A stretch of DNA of 9,067 nucleotides, from NCBI GenBank assembly GCA_003818675.1, contig RPPD01000053.1, positions 1 to 9,067 of the forward strand, given 5' to 3'. Shown piece after piece: positions 1-6,115 of the stretch. This stretch comes from Spirochaetaceae bacterium. Its GTDB lineage: Bacteria; Spirochaetota; Spirochaetia; SZUA-6; RPPD01. Within the stretch, counting starts at the first letter, position 1. Every line of letters begins with the position of its first letter. The notes under the pieces are model-generated. The model saw only the letters and a list, made by a program, of their open reading frames with translations. It did not search any database and had not been told where the DNA came from. A program made the translations under genes and the position numbers.

Positions 1-447
1 ACGAGCCTTACCGCGCTGGAAATAAGTGAGGAGATGATAAGGATGTCCAAAAAAAATGCCAGTGATTACAATTTGTTGGAGCGCATCTCTTATGTGAAGG
101 GTTCCTGTCTGGGCATGCCCTTGCGTGATTCATCGTTTGACGGTGTGTTCAGCAATGGATCGCTTCATGAATGGGGGGATCCGGTGAATGTCTTTGACGA
201 GATTTTTCGTGTGCTCAAACCGGGCGGAAGATTTTTTGTGAGCGATCTGCGTCGTGACATGAATGCCTTTGTGAAATGGTTTCTCAAGGCATTATGCAAA
301 CCAAAAAACATGCGGTCAGGACTTGTATCTTCACTTAACGCCGCGTATACCCCGCGGGAGATTTCTGGTATTTTGGGTAAAACAAGGTTTGTCGATTTCT
401 CCGTAAAATCAAGCCCTTTCGGCCTTGAGATATCAGGGCGAAAATGA
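1..447 (+). CDS. Class I SAM-dependent methyltransferase, 5'-truncated
   Basis: The frame is open from base 1 to the stop at 445-447, so the gene begins outside the window; the ATG at 34 is internal. 148 residues are visible. The first residues (LEISEEMI) look like the end of motif II, where the acidic residue contacts the SAM ribose. The usual order follows: a G-(x)n-MPLRDSSFDGVFS stretch (motif III/IV, residues about 39-54), then the EIFRVLKPGGRFFVSD motif (about 67-82). The glycine-rich motif I must lie upstream. The family transfers methyl groups from S-adenosylmethionine to small molecules or macromolecules; nothing visible shows the substrate. The C-terminal tail (GILGKTRFVDFSV...) resembles the closing beta-hairpin of UbiE/ArsM-like enzymes, but this is not enough to name a reaction. 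The family is secure; the function is unknown. Confidence 0.85.
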   Translation, partial: TSLTALEISEEMIRMSKKNASDYNLLERISYVKGSCLGMPLRDSSFDGVFSNGSLHEWGDPVNVFDEIFRVLKPGGRFFVSDLRRDMNAFVKWFLKALCKPKNMRSGLVSSLNAAYTPREISGILGKTRFVDFSVKSSPFGLEISGRK

Positions 448-586
448 TATCGGGCTCTGCCAGGATAAATTCAACGGTGATATTTTTTAAGAGCTAATTC
501 CGGGGGCATTTAATCGAGTCTTGATACGAAGCGGGAATTCACTTGACAACTGCGGCTGGTATGGGTAACCTGATCACCGGCAAAAG

Positions 587-2179
587 ATGAAAAAGGTTTT
601 CATTTCCATTTCATTCCTCATTTTTGTTTTTCCCCTTGTCGTGCATGCGCACCCGCTCGACATGTCATTTACAACCCTGCAATACCGCGGTAACGTGCTT
701 TATGGTACAGCATATTTGCATCCGTATGAGCTCGCGCTTCTTGCCTCTGATTATCATGTTCCGATAGAAAGAATTTCATTTGAGAAATTGAAAGAACTCA
801 TAATCCCGTATTTCAGGACCCATTTCAAGATTTTTGACAGAAACAGACTCATGTCTTTCACAGCCATCACACTGCAGAATGCAGAGATGTACGAGATAAT
901 CGCCTCTGGTGGATACATCCTTTTCACGATAGAAGGCCTGGAAAGAAATCAGTTTCCTATCAGCTTCAATGTTGACTTGTTCCATGAGTATTTCACCACA
1001 CAGACAAACAAACTTGTCGTTCTGGACGAACAGGGCAGAAAACTGGAGGGAAGTGAAGAGATTTTCCTTACTGTCAGGATTAAAACCTGGTCCTGGGATA
1101 TTGATAACCCGGATTTCTCCATGTACCGGAATGACCTCACAGACACTGACAACGATGGGCTTTCGGATAAATTTGAAAGTTACTATGGCATGAATCCTCG
1201 TTCCGCGGACACGGATGGGGACGGTTTTACAGACTATGACGAGTTCCAGACAGGGACAGATCCGCTGAAATCCAACAAAGGTTCGGGACAACAGGGATCT
1301 ACCCCCGCGATGACCGGCACAGGCGGAGGCAACAACACGAACCTGCCGGGATCACGGTCATCATCCGGAGCAGCAGACAGCGCCGCATTGCGCAACCTCA
1401 TCCGCGAACACTCGGTTGCGAACACGGCCACGCCCGATACGGGTTTTCTGGAGCAAACCCTGGCCTCGATGAAAAAGTTCTTCTCCGGCAAGTATACCTT
1501 TTACGGCCTTTATGTAATTCTGCTGTCAGTGTTCGCGCTCGGGTTTCTGCACGGCGCGATGCCCGGACACGGGAAGGGAATACTCCTGGCATTTCTCACA
1601 GAGAAAGACAGGAAGTTCCTGCACGCGCTGGGGTTTATTGCCACCTTCACTTTCACGCATCTCATTGACGTTGTTATTCTGTCATTTGGATTTTCCATTT
1701 TTGCTTCTGCGGAAAATTCCAGCAAAATCACGGAAATAATGAAGTTTGTCGGCGGCGTTGGGCTACTGGCAATAGCGGTTTTTCTGATCGTCCAGAACAC
1801 ACTGAGGCTCGTGAAAAAAAAACCAACGCTGTCCGCGGTGCAACAGCCGGATCCCAAAACCGGGCGGCCTGTTGGAAAAATAAAAAAGAGCGCATTTCTC
1901 ATCGGTCTTTTGACAGGCCTTGCCCCCTGTCCCTTTGGCTGGGCCATACTGATGATGCTCCTGTCACTTGGCAAACTCGACATGGTGCCGGTCATCATCA
2001 TAGCGTTCGGGCTGGGCATTTTCTGCTTCATGCTCTGCATGACGGTTCTGATTTTATTGTTCAAGAAGGTCGCCCGCCCGCTGTTCGCGCGCATGGACCG
2101 CGTATCCGGGCTTGTCTCCGGCATTCTGCTGCTGTTGTTTTCAGTTCTTTTTTTCATTCCGCAGTGGAATATCTTCTGA
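587..2179 (+). CDS. Exported NicO/RcnA-like nickel/cobalt transporter with DxDxDG repeats
   Basis: A protein of 530 residues. Residues 1-21 form a signal peptide (MKK, a hydrophobic core, ending VVHA), leaving a mature N-terminus starting HP. Residues about 22-180 are a soluble luminal domain. Two calcium-type repeats follow, DTDNDGLSD at 186-194 and DTDGDGFTD at 208-216, as in thrombospondin type 3 or EF-hand-like loops. Next is a Gly/Ser/Thr-rich linker (about 230-260). The C-terminal part, about 300-530, has six probable membrane helices. It carries the NicO/RcnA signatures: HGAMPGHGKG at 322-331 (compare HxxxPGHGK in RcnA), a FTFTH motif ending at His358, and GLAPCPFGW at 444-452. The family moves Ni(II)/Co(II) across the inner membrane, usually outward. 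The direction and metal here are inferred. No strong Shine-Dalgarno precedes the ATG, but the signal peptide supports this start. It is followed by a Fur-family gene, which fits a metal-homeostasis context. Confidence 0.82.
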   Translation: MKKVFISISFLIFVFPLVVHAHPLDMSFTTLQYRGNVLYGTAYLHPYELALLASDYHVPIERISFEKLKELIIPYFRTHFKIFDRNRLMSFTAITLQNAEMYEIIASGGYILFTIEGLERNQFPISFNVDLFHEYFTTQTNKLVVLDEQGRKLEGSEEIFLTVRIKTWSWDIDNPDFSMYRNDLTDTDNDGLSDKFESYYGMNPRSADTDGDGFTDYDEFQTGTDPLKSNKGSGQQGSTPAMTGTGGGNNTNLPGSRSSSGAADSAALRNLIREHSVANTATPDTGFLEQTLASMKKFFSGKYTFYGLYVILLSVFALGFLHGAMPGHGKGILLAFLTEKDRKFLHALGFIATFTFTHLIDVVILSFGFSIFASAENSSKITEIMKFVGGVGLLAIAVFLIVQNTLRLVKKKPTLSAVQQPDPKTGRPVGKIKKSAFLIGLLTGLAPCPFGWAILMMLLSLGKLDMVPVIIIAFGLGIFCFMLCMTVLILLFKKVARPLFARMDRVSGLVSGILLLLFSVLFFIPQWNIF

Positions 2180-2202
2180 AATTGCGGCGGTGTGCTTGGA
2201 AG

Positions 2203-2231
2203 ATATCCGGATATTTGATAAACTGACAGTT
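2203..2231. repeat. Two short perfect palindromes upstream of the fur promoter
   Basis: ATATCCGGATAT (2203-2214) is a perfect 12-base palindrome. AACTGACAGTT (2221-2231) is a perfect 5-1-5 inverted repeat. Both lie between the transporter stop codon and the -35 box at 2237. Either could be a protein-binding site for a further regulator, but neither resembles a site I can name, and neither is followed by a T tract as a terminator would be. Confidence 0.35.
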
Positions 2232-2236
2232 CCATA

Positions 2237-2265
2237 TTGACAACTATCCGGGAATTGTGTATATT
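2237..2265 (+). promoter_or_regulatory. Sigma-70-type promoter of the fur-family gene
   Basis: A perfect -35 box TTGACA (2237-2242) is separated by 17 bases from the -10 box TATATT (2260-2265, five of six consensus bases). Transcription would start near 2272, inside the palindromic operator and about 28 bases before the start codon of the Fur-family gene. This is the best promoter in the window. Confidence 0.75.
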
Positions 2266-2286
2266 GATAATGAAAACCATTTTCAA
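2264..2286. promoter_or_regulatory. Fur-box-like operator (autoregulation)
   Basis: Bases 2266-2284 read GATAATGAAAACCATTTTC and match the classical 19-base Fur box GATAATGATAATCATTATC at 16 positions. The core TGAAAACCATTTTCA (2271-2285) fits the 7-1-7 inverted repeat form. The site overlaps the end of the -10 box and the probable transcription start, so a bound metallated repressor would block the polymerase. The inverted core recurs exactly at 2823-2837. Confidence 0.75.
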
Positions 2287-2299
2287 ATAGAGGAGATAT

Positions 2300-2791
2300 A
2301 TGCAGCACGGGCATGGCCACAGGTGCGGACAGAAATTGACCGGTTGCGGCTTCAGGCTTACGACCGGACGCGAGGCGATCATTGACATCCTTTCGAAGTC
2401 TGACAAACACCTTAGCGCCGAGGACATTTTCATGGCTATCCGCGCTGAGTATCCCGGGATCGGACTCACAACCATTTACAGGACTCTTGAGCTCCTGGAG
2501 CAGACCGGAATTCTTGCCAAATTTGATTTTGGTCATGGCAGGGCAAAATTCGAGCTCACAGAGGAGTACGGAAACAAAAAACACCATCACCACCTGATAT
2601 GTAAAAAGTGCGGAACCATTGTGGATTACTCGGATTTTCTTGACGATGAACTGGCTTATATAAAAAAAACCGAGGCGGGCCTCGCGAAAAAATACAAGTT
2701 TGACATTCACAGCCACGTAATCAGTTTTTTTGGACTTTGTGAAAAATGTGCGGCAAAAAAACCGGATTCAGCGGCGAAAAAGACAGGATAA
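2300..2791 (+). CDS. Fur-family metal-responsive transcriptional regulator
   Basis: A protein of 163 residues, slightly long for the family. The start is set by GAGGAG (2290-2295) just upstream of the ATG. An N-terminal winged helix spans about 15-85, with the recognition segment GLTTIYRTLELLEQTGIL from residue 55. The dimerisation half holds the metal ligands: HHHH at 95-98, the structural zinc pair Cys101/Cys104 (CKKC), and Cys147/Cys150 (CEKC). The family binds DNA as a dimer when loaded with Fe(II), Mn(II), Zn(II) or Ni(II). The operators at 2264-2286 and 2818-2842 look most like iron-type Fur boxes rather than Zur or PerR boxes, so Fur proper is favoured but not proven. The unusual N-terminus has three His and two Cys in the first 16 residues (HGHGHRC...C16), a possible extra metal site. 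It probably represses itself and the operon starting at 2863. Confidence 0.93.
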   Translation: MQHGHGHRCGQKLTGCGFRLTTGREAIIDILSKSDKHLSAEDIFMAIRAEYPGIGLTTIYRTLELLEQTGILAKFDFGHGRAKFELTEEYGNKKHHHHLICKKCGTIVDYSDFLDDELAYIKKTEAGLAKKYKFDIHSHVISFFGLCEKCAAKKPDSAAKKTG

Positions 2792-2817
2792 GGGGGAGAG
2801 AGATTTTTTTTTCAACA

Positions 2818-2823
2818 TATAAT
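2818..2823 (+). promoter_or_regulatory. -10 box of the DUF5320-NifX operon promoter
   Basis: A perfect TATAAT sits 27 bases after the fur stop codon. No good -35 box lies 16-18 bases upstream: the best-placed bases are GGAGAG, and the spacer contains a run of nine T (2804-2812). The promoter may need an activator or be intrinsically weak. The -10 box shares its last base with the core of the Fur-type operator. Confidence 0.55.
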
Positions 2824-2842
2824 GAAAATGGTTTTCAATATC
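2818..2842. promoter_or_regulatory. Second Fur-box-like operator
   Basis: The core TGAAAATGGTTTTCA (2823-2837) is the exact reverse complement of the core at 2271-2285 in front of the fur gene. Aligned with the 19-base Fur box, both 2818-2836 and 2824-2842 match at 14 positions, so two overlapping registers are possible, as is common for Fur sites that bind two dimers. It overlaps the TATAAT at 2818 and lies before the ribosome binding site at 2850. This is a typical repressor position. Confidence 0.72.
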
Positions 2843-2849
2843 ACATACG

Positions 2850-2856
2850 AGGAGGT
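2850..2856 (+). promoter_or_regulatory. Strong Shine-Dalgarno site fixing the DUF5320 start
   Basis: AGGAGGT directly abuts an ATG at 2857 and lies six bases before a second in-frame ATG at 2863. The spacing and the family's usual N-terminus (MPRGD) both favour 2863. Longer in-frame readings starting as far up as 2746 would overlap the fur gene and the operator and can be discarded. Confidence 0.75.
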
Positions 2857-2862
2857 ATGAAT

Positions 2863-3243
2863 ATGCCAAGAGGAGACAGAACAGGCCCGAACGGGTTTGG
2901 ATCGATGACTGGAAGAGGAATGGGTTATTGCGCCGGCCATGAAGCGCCGGGATACATGAATCCAGGCGCGGGAATGGGCTATTTCGGCCACGGAAGAGGC
3001 GGAAGAGCCTGCGGCTTTGGCCGCGGGCACCGAAATATGTACCGGGCCACTGGTTTGCCAGGCCGGTTCCGTGGACAACAGAGCGAAGTAATTTCACCCG
3101 CTTTTGACAAGCCTGGCATTTCCCCCAAACAGGAAGCGGAGATGCTTAAAAACCAGGTCAGCTACATGCAGGAGTCCATTGACTCAATCAACAGGAGAAT
3201 AAAGGACCTTGAGACCGGAGCAGCTCAAGCCGGGGAAGAGTAG
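2863..3243 (+). CDS. DUF5320 family small glycine-rich protein
   Basis: A protein of 126 residues. The N-terminus (MPRGDRTGPNGFGSMTGRGM) is the hallmark of DUF5320, whose members usually begin MPRGDGTGP followed by GPMTGRGxGYCAG. The first half is rich in Gly, Arg, Met and aromatic residues, with scattered Cys and His that might bind metal. The last third (SPKQEAEMLKNQVSYMQESI, continuing to DLE) is a predicted coiled coil, probably for self-association. No enzyme motif is present. DUF5320 genes are commonly found beside NifX/NifB-type and MinD-ferredoxin ATPase genes in anaerobes, as here, but no function is established. It is the first gene after the Fur-controlled promoter, and the next gene starts one base after its stop, so the two are probably translationally coupled. 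Confidence 0.85.
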   Translation: MPRGDRTGPNGFGSMTGRGMGYCAGHEAPGYMNPGAGMGYFGHGRGGRACGFGRGHRNMYRATGLPGRFRGQQSEVISPAFDKPGISPKQEAEMLKNQVSYMQESIDSINRRIKDLETGAAQAGEE

Positions 3244-3244
3244 G

Positions 3245-3634
3245 ATGAGGACTGCAATATCAACGGATGGAAAATTTGTTTCCGCCCATTTCGGCAGGTG
3301 TCCGTCATTCACAGTAGTTGATGTGGCGGATGGCAAGTTGGTGAAAAAGGAAGAAATACCAAATCCCGGACATCATCCGGGATTCTTGCCTCAATTTCTT
3401 CACCAGAGAGGCGTGGAATGCATCATCGCCGGCGGCATGGGGATGAACGCGCAGATGCTCTTCAGGGAGAACCGGATTGAGATTTTGATGGGTGTGTCCG
3501 GTAAAGTGGACGAGGTGATAGCCGGATTGTGCAATGGAACGCTTGAGGGTGGCGAATCACTATGCCAACCGGGCGCAGGAAAAGGGTATGGAGTTGAGAA
3601 GTCGGAATGCGATCATGGCAATCATGATCATTAA
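3245..3634 (+). CDS. NifX/NifB-type iron-molybdenum cluster-binding protein (first copy)
   Basis: A protein of 129 residues with the NifX/NifB C-terminal fold (dinitrogenase iron-molybdenum cofactor family; MTH1175 and ORP relatives). Family signs in order: a beta-strand start (MRTAISTDG), HFGRCPSFTVVD at 15-26, the central ECIIAGGMGMNAQMLF, then the GVSGKVDEVIAGLCNGTLE stretch. Relatives bind or carry Fe-Mo or Mo-Cu sulfide clusters in the cytoplasm. The C-terminal tail is unusually rich in His, Asp and Cys (ECDHGNHDH), a likely extra metal ligand set. The start at 3245 is chosen over upstream in-frame codons because it begins at the conserved strand and follows GGGGAAGAG. No nif structural genes are visible, so a role in nitrogenase is not implied. 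An ORP-like cluster carrier is the best guess. Confidence 0.88.
   Translation: MRTAISTDGKFVSAHFGRCPSFTVVDVADGKLVKKEEIPNPGHHPGFLPQFLHQRGVECIIAGGMGMNAQMLFRENRIEILMGVSGKVDEVIAGLCNGTLEGGESLCQPGAGKGYGVEKSECDHGNHDH
3611..3629. repeat. Perfect inverted repeat at the end of the first NifX-type gene
   Basis: GATCATG (3611-3617) and CATGATC (3623-3629) form a perfect 7-base stem with a 5-base loop, GCAAT. It covers the codons for the His/Asp tail and ends just before the stop codon. No T tract follows, so it is not an intrinsic terminator. It could stabilise the mRNA 3' segment of the upstream genes, or it may be a by-product of alternating His and Asp codons. Confidence 0.4.
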
Positions 3635-3676
3635 AGACAGTTTGAAGTTGATTTTGACAGAAAGGATTGGTGGACA

Positions 3677-4051
3677 ATGAAGATTTGTATTACTTCGCAG
3701 GGGAAAACCCTTGATGCGATGGTTGATCCCAGATTTGGCAGATGCGCCTGTTTTATAATAGCAGATCCGGATTCTTTTGATTTTGAGGCATATGACAACA
3801 GCGCCGCTGTTTCAGGCGGGGGCGCCGGGATACAGGCGGGACAGTTTGTCGCGGAAAAGGGCGTGAAGGCTCTGCTCACCGGGAATGTCGGGCCCAATGC
3901 CTTCCAGGTCTTGAGCGCCGCCGGGATTGAAATGATTACGGGTGTTTCGGGAACCGTAAGGGAGGCGATTGCCGGCTTCAAAAAAGGGACAATGAAATCC
4001 GCAAGCTCACCAAGCGTGGAATCCCACTTTGGGATGAACAAAAAAGAATAA
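3677..4051 (+). CDS. NifX/NifB-type iron-molybdenum cluster-binding protein (second copy)
   Basis: A protein of 124 residues, the same fold as its upstream neighbour but clearly diverged. It has MKICITSQGKTLDAMVDPRF at the N-terminus, FGRCACFIIAD at 20-30 with an extra cysteine after the shared FGRC, and a Gly-rich VSGGGAGIQAG loop. A GNVGPNAFQVL motif and the closing GVSGTVREAIAGFKKGTM follow. This copy resembles the MTH1175/ORP type more closely than the first and lacks the His-rich tail. The two copies may bind different metals or form a heteromer (inference). A 42-base gap separates it from the first copy, with no promoter or terminator visible. GGTGG before the ATG is a weak Shine-Dalgarno. 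Confidence 0.88.
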   Translation: MKICITSQGKTLDAMVDPRFGRCACFIIADPDSFDFEAYDNSAAVSGGGAGIQAGQFVAEKGVKALLTGNVGPNAFQVLSAAGIEMITGVSGTVREAIAGFKKGTMKSASSPSVESHFGMNKKE

Positions 4052-4092
4052 ACTGCCCCAAATACTTGAACAAAGGAATATTAAATCAGGAT

Positions 4093-4689
4093 ATGGAAAC
4101 AACAGGATCAAAGCCTACGGGCGTAAAAGGGACATTGGCAGGCATGATAATGAATCTCATCCATGCCAATCAATATGGAAAAATCATTCAAAGGCATCTG
4201 GCGGGCAATCTTGAACCTTCCGCCGAATTGTCAATATTGGATGTTGGCTGCGGCGGGGGAAAAGCGATCAGCATTTTTTCTTCAATCATTAAAAAAGCCA
4301 GGATATACGGCATTGATCATTCCATGGAAATGGTCAAGCTTTCAAGAAAAACAAATAGAAAGGATATTACAGGCGGCAAAATAAAAATTGTCCAGGGCAC
4401 TGTAAACAAGCTTCCGTTTGCAAGCGAAATGTTTGATATTGCGACTGCCTTTGATACAATCAGTTTCTGGAATGACATGGACAATTCTATAAATGAAGTT
4501 AAACGAGTCCTGAAACATGGCGGACTTTTTTCCATTGTGAATGGATATCCAGCTCCGGGAACAAAATGGTATGACATCGTGAAATTCAAGAATGCCGATG
4601 AGTACAGAGCGTTTTTGACCGGACATGGTTTCAGGCAAATTGAAATTGTCATTGAAAAAAATACAATAATAATAAAGGCTTTCAAATGA
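4093..4689 (+). CDS. Class I SAM-dependent methyltransferase
   Basis: A protein of 198 residues from the ATG at 4093. A TTG at 4066 would add nine residues (MNKGILNQD) but has no Shine-Dalgarno, so the start is uncertain. Motif I, ILDVGCGGG (48-56), binds SAM; the acidic residue in IYGIDHSMEMV is the motif II ribose contact. The LPFASEMFDIATAFDTISFW segment is motif IV, and EVKRVLKHGGLFSIVNG is the usual strand-5 region. The substrate is unknown. The 3' part is A+T-richer than the flanking genes, with runs such as AATAATAATAAAGG. Its stop overlaps the next start by four bases (ATGA, 4686-4689), so it is co-translated with the metallo-hydrolase. A link between the methyltransferase and the cluster-binding proteins is inferred only from the shared operon. 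Confidence 0.86.
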   Translation: METTGSKPTGVKGTLAGMIMNLIHANQYGKIIQRHLAGNLEPSAELSILDVGCGGGKAISIFSSIIKKARIYGIDHSMEMVKLSRKTNRKDITGGKIKIVQGTVNKLPFASEMFDIATAFDTISFWNDMDNSINEVKRVLKHGGLFSIVNGYPAPGTKWYDIVKFKNADEYRAFLTGHGFRQIEIVIEKNTIIIKAFK

Positions 4690-5444
4690 CAAAGACCGGT
4701 TCGCAAATCAGGATTATTGTTGAGGCTTCCACAAAATTTGACCGTTTCCGCAAGCAATGGGGTTTGTCCATTCTTGTTGACGGGGATGTGCTTTTTGATA
4801 CATTTTCCGATCCAAAGACTCTTTCTTCGCGCATGCGCAGATCCCGTGTGGATATGTCCGCGATCAGGCATGTGGTCATATCGCATGACCATTGGGATCA
4901 CACCGGTGGTTTATGGTGGCTGCTTGAGCAAAACAAGAACTGTACGGTCTATGTCTGCGCAAACAGCGGTGAAAACCTCAGGGAAAAAATCAGATCATGC
5001 GGCGTAAAGGTTGTGGAAGTTACAGGGCCCATGAAAATAAAGGACAATATTTCAAGCACCGGGGAGATCGCGGGTTCCTACGCAGGAAAACCAATGTATG
5101 AGCAGGCGCTTGTCATTAATGAAGGTGAAAAGCTCGCGGTTATTACCGGGTGTTCCCACCCGGGGATTCTCGAGATCCTGCGAACTGTACGGGGCATTTC
5201 AGATGACCATATCGCCATGGTTATGGGCGGATTTCATCTTGTTGACAAAACAGAAGAAGAGCTTGGCAATATCGTACGCGCGCTGGACGGAATTTACAAA
5301 GTCAATACCATAGCGCCATTTCACTGCACCGGCAAGCAGGCTGTTGAATATTTTAAAGAGTGCATGCCTGACCAGTATATAAAGGCCGGCACGGGCGACA
5401 GTTTTTTGTTTGATGAAGACAAAAAGATCTGGATGCCTGGATAA
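4686..5444 (+). CDS. Metallo-beta-lactamase-fold hydrolase (COG1237-like)
   Basis: A protein of 252 residues. The HxHxDH metal motif is complete: HDHWDHTGG at 67-75, with further ligands His158 in GCSHPG, His184 in GGFHL and His213 in APFHCTG. This pattern, together with the N-terminal GLSILVDGDVLFDTF segment, marks the COG1237 group. Its archaeal members include the enzyme making ribofuranosylaminobenzene-phosphate-linked dihydropterin precursors of methanopterin; most bacterial members are uncharacterised. A dinuclear zinc or iron site is expected. AAAGG (4674-4678) precedes the ATG at 4686, which overlaps the methyltransferase stop. The substrate is unknown; a pterin-related compound or a metal-ligand ester is possible but unproven. 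It has no signal peptide, so it is cytoplasmic. Confidence 0.88.
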   Translation: MTKTGSQIRIIVEASTKFDRFRKQWGLSILVDGDVLFDTFSDPKTLSSRMRRSRVDMSAIRHVVISHDHWDHTGGLWWLLEQNKNCTVYVCANSGENLREKIRSCGVKVVEVTGPMKIKDNISSTGEIAGSYAGKPMYEQALVINEGEKLAVITGCSHPGILEILRTVRGISDDHIAMVMGGFHLVDKTEEELGNIVRALDGIYKVNTIAPFHCTGKQAVEYFKECMPDQYIKAGTGDSFLFDEDKKIWMPG

Positions 5445-5477
5445 CCGGAAAAATTATGGAGGAGCGTATTAAGGGAA

Positions 5478-6113
5478 ATGCCCTGCCCATTTGAAAAATA
5501 TTCCAAACGTTACGATGACTGGTTTGAAAACAATCACTACGCGTATGAATCGGAGATCATGGCGGTTGGGCGCCTGCTGCCTGAAGGCGGGAACGGCATT
5601 GAAATTGGCGTGGGGAGCGGCAGATTTGCCGCAAGGTTTGGCATAAGGCACGGTCTTGAGCCTTCGGGAAAAATGGGAAAACTGGCAACAAGCCGCGGGA
5701 TAGATGTAACGGTTGGCGTGGCCGAGAAAACGCCCTTTCCGGACAATTCATTCGATTTCGCGCTTTTGGTAACGACCATTTGTTTTCTTGATGACACTAA
5801 AAAGGCCTTTGGAGAAGTACACAGGATACTGAAGGATTCCGGTTCGGTGATTGTGGGGTTTGTCGACAAAGACAGTCCCTTGGGGCGGCAATATCTGAAG
5901 AACAAAAACAAAAGTGACTTTTACCGGGAAGCGACCTTCTTTTCGTATGAGGAGGTCGTTCAAGCATTGGTGAAAGCGGGTTTCCGTGATTTTGAATGTG
6001 TGCAGACCATCTTCAGGCCGTTGACTGAAATCAGGACAATTGAACCCGTGAAAGACGGCCATGGGGAAGGTTCTTTCCTGGTTGTACGGGGGACCAAACG
6101 AGGGGGATTGTGA
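5478..6113 (+). CDS. Class I SAM-dependent methyltransferase
   Basis: A protein of 211 residues. It begins with the MPCPFEKYSKRYDDWFENN leader common to small UbiE-like methyltransferases. Motif I is IEIGVGSGR at 41-49, and HGLEPSGKMGKLA is the motif II region. The TPFPDNSFDFALLVTTICFL stretch is motif IV, followed by EVHRILKDSGSVIVGFVD. The C-terminal half (FFSYEEVVQALVKAGFRDFE) matches the substrate-side helices of the family. AAGGGA at 5471-5476 is very close to the ATG, while GGAGGAG at 5458-5464 is rather far; one of the two serves as ribosome site. It shares little sequence with the methyltransferase at 4093 beyond the fold, so they are not a recent duplication. Its substrate is unknown. 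The J-domain gene starts two bases after its stop. Confidence 0.86.
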   Translation: MPCPFEKYSKRYDDWFENNHYAYESEIMAVGRLLPEGGNGIEIGVGSGRFAARFGIRHGLEPSGKMGKLATSRGIDVTVGVAEKTPFPDNSFDFALLVTTICFLDDTKKAFGEVHRILKDSGSVIVGFVDKDSPLGRQYLKNKNKSDFYREATFFSYEEVVQALVKAGFRDFECVQTIFRPLTEIRTIEPVKDGHGEGSFLVVRGTKRGGL

Positions 6114-6115
6114 AT

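Noticed and set aside
543..571. Possible promoter for the NicO-like gene: perfect TTGACA at 543-548
   Set aside because: At 17-base spacing the -10 hexamer is TAACCT, matching only three consensus bases, and no better hexamer lies at 16-18 bases.
1510..2475. Minus-strand open frame of 321 codons opposite the transporter and into the fur gene
   Set aside because: It crosses the fur promoter and start, has Ser/Met/Pro-rich low-complexity composition, and is the antisense shadow of the membrane domain.
2804..2812. Run of nine T after the fur gene as an intrinsic terminator
   Set aside because: No G+C-rich hairpin precedes it. It lies in the promoter spacer just before the TATAAT at 2818.
3611..3640. 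Hairpin at the end of the first NifX-type gene as a terminator
   Set aside because: The stem is A+T-containing, lies within the coding sequence and is not followed by a T run; the operon continues.
3245..4051. Evidence for a nitrogenase cofactor (nif) cluster
   Set aside because: Only the NifX-like fold is present; no nifH, nifD, nifK, nifE or nifN is seen. The context fits ORP-type loci better.
4135..4155. Sigma-54-type promoter, expected from the Desulfovibrio ORP precedent
   Set aside because: The TTGGCA-like bases lack the GC element at the required spacing and lie inside the methyltransferase coding region. No better match was seen in the intergenic gaps.
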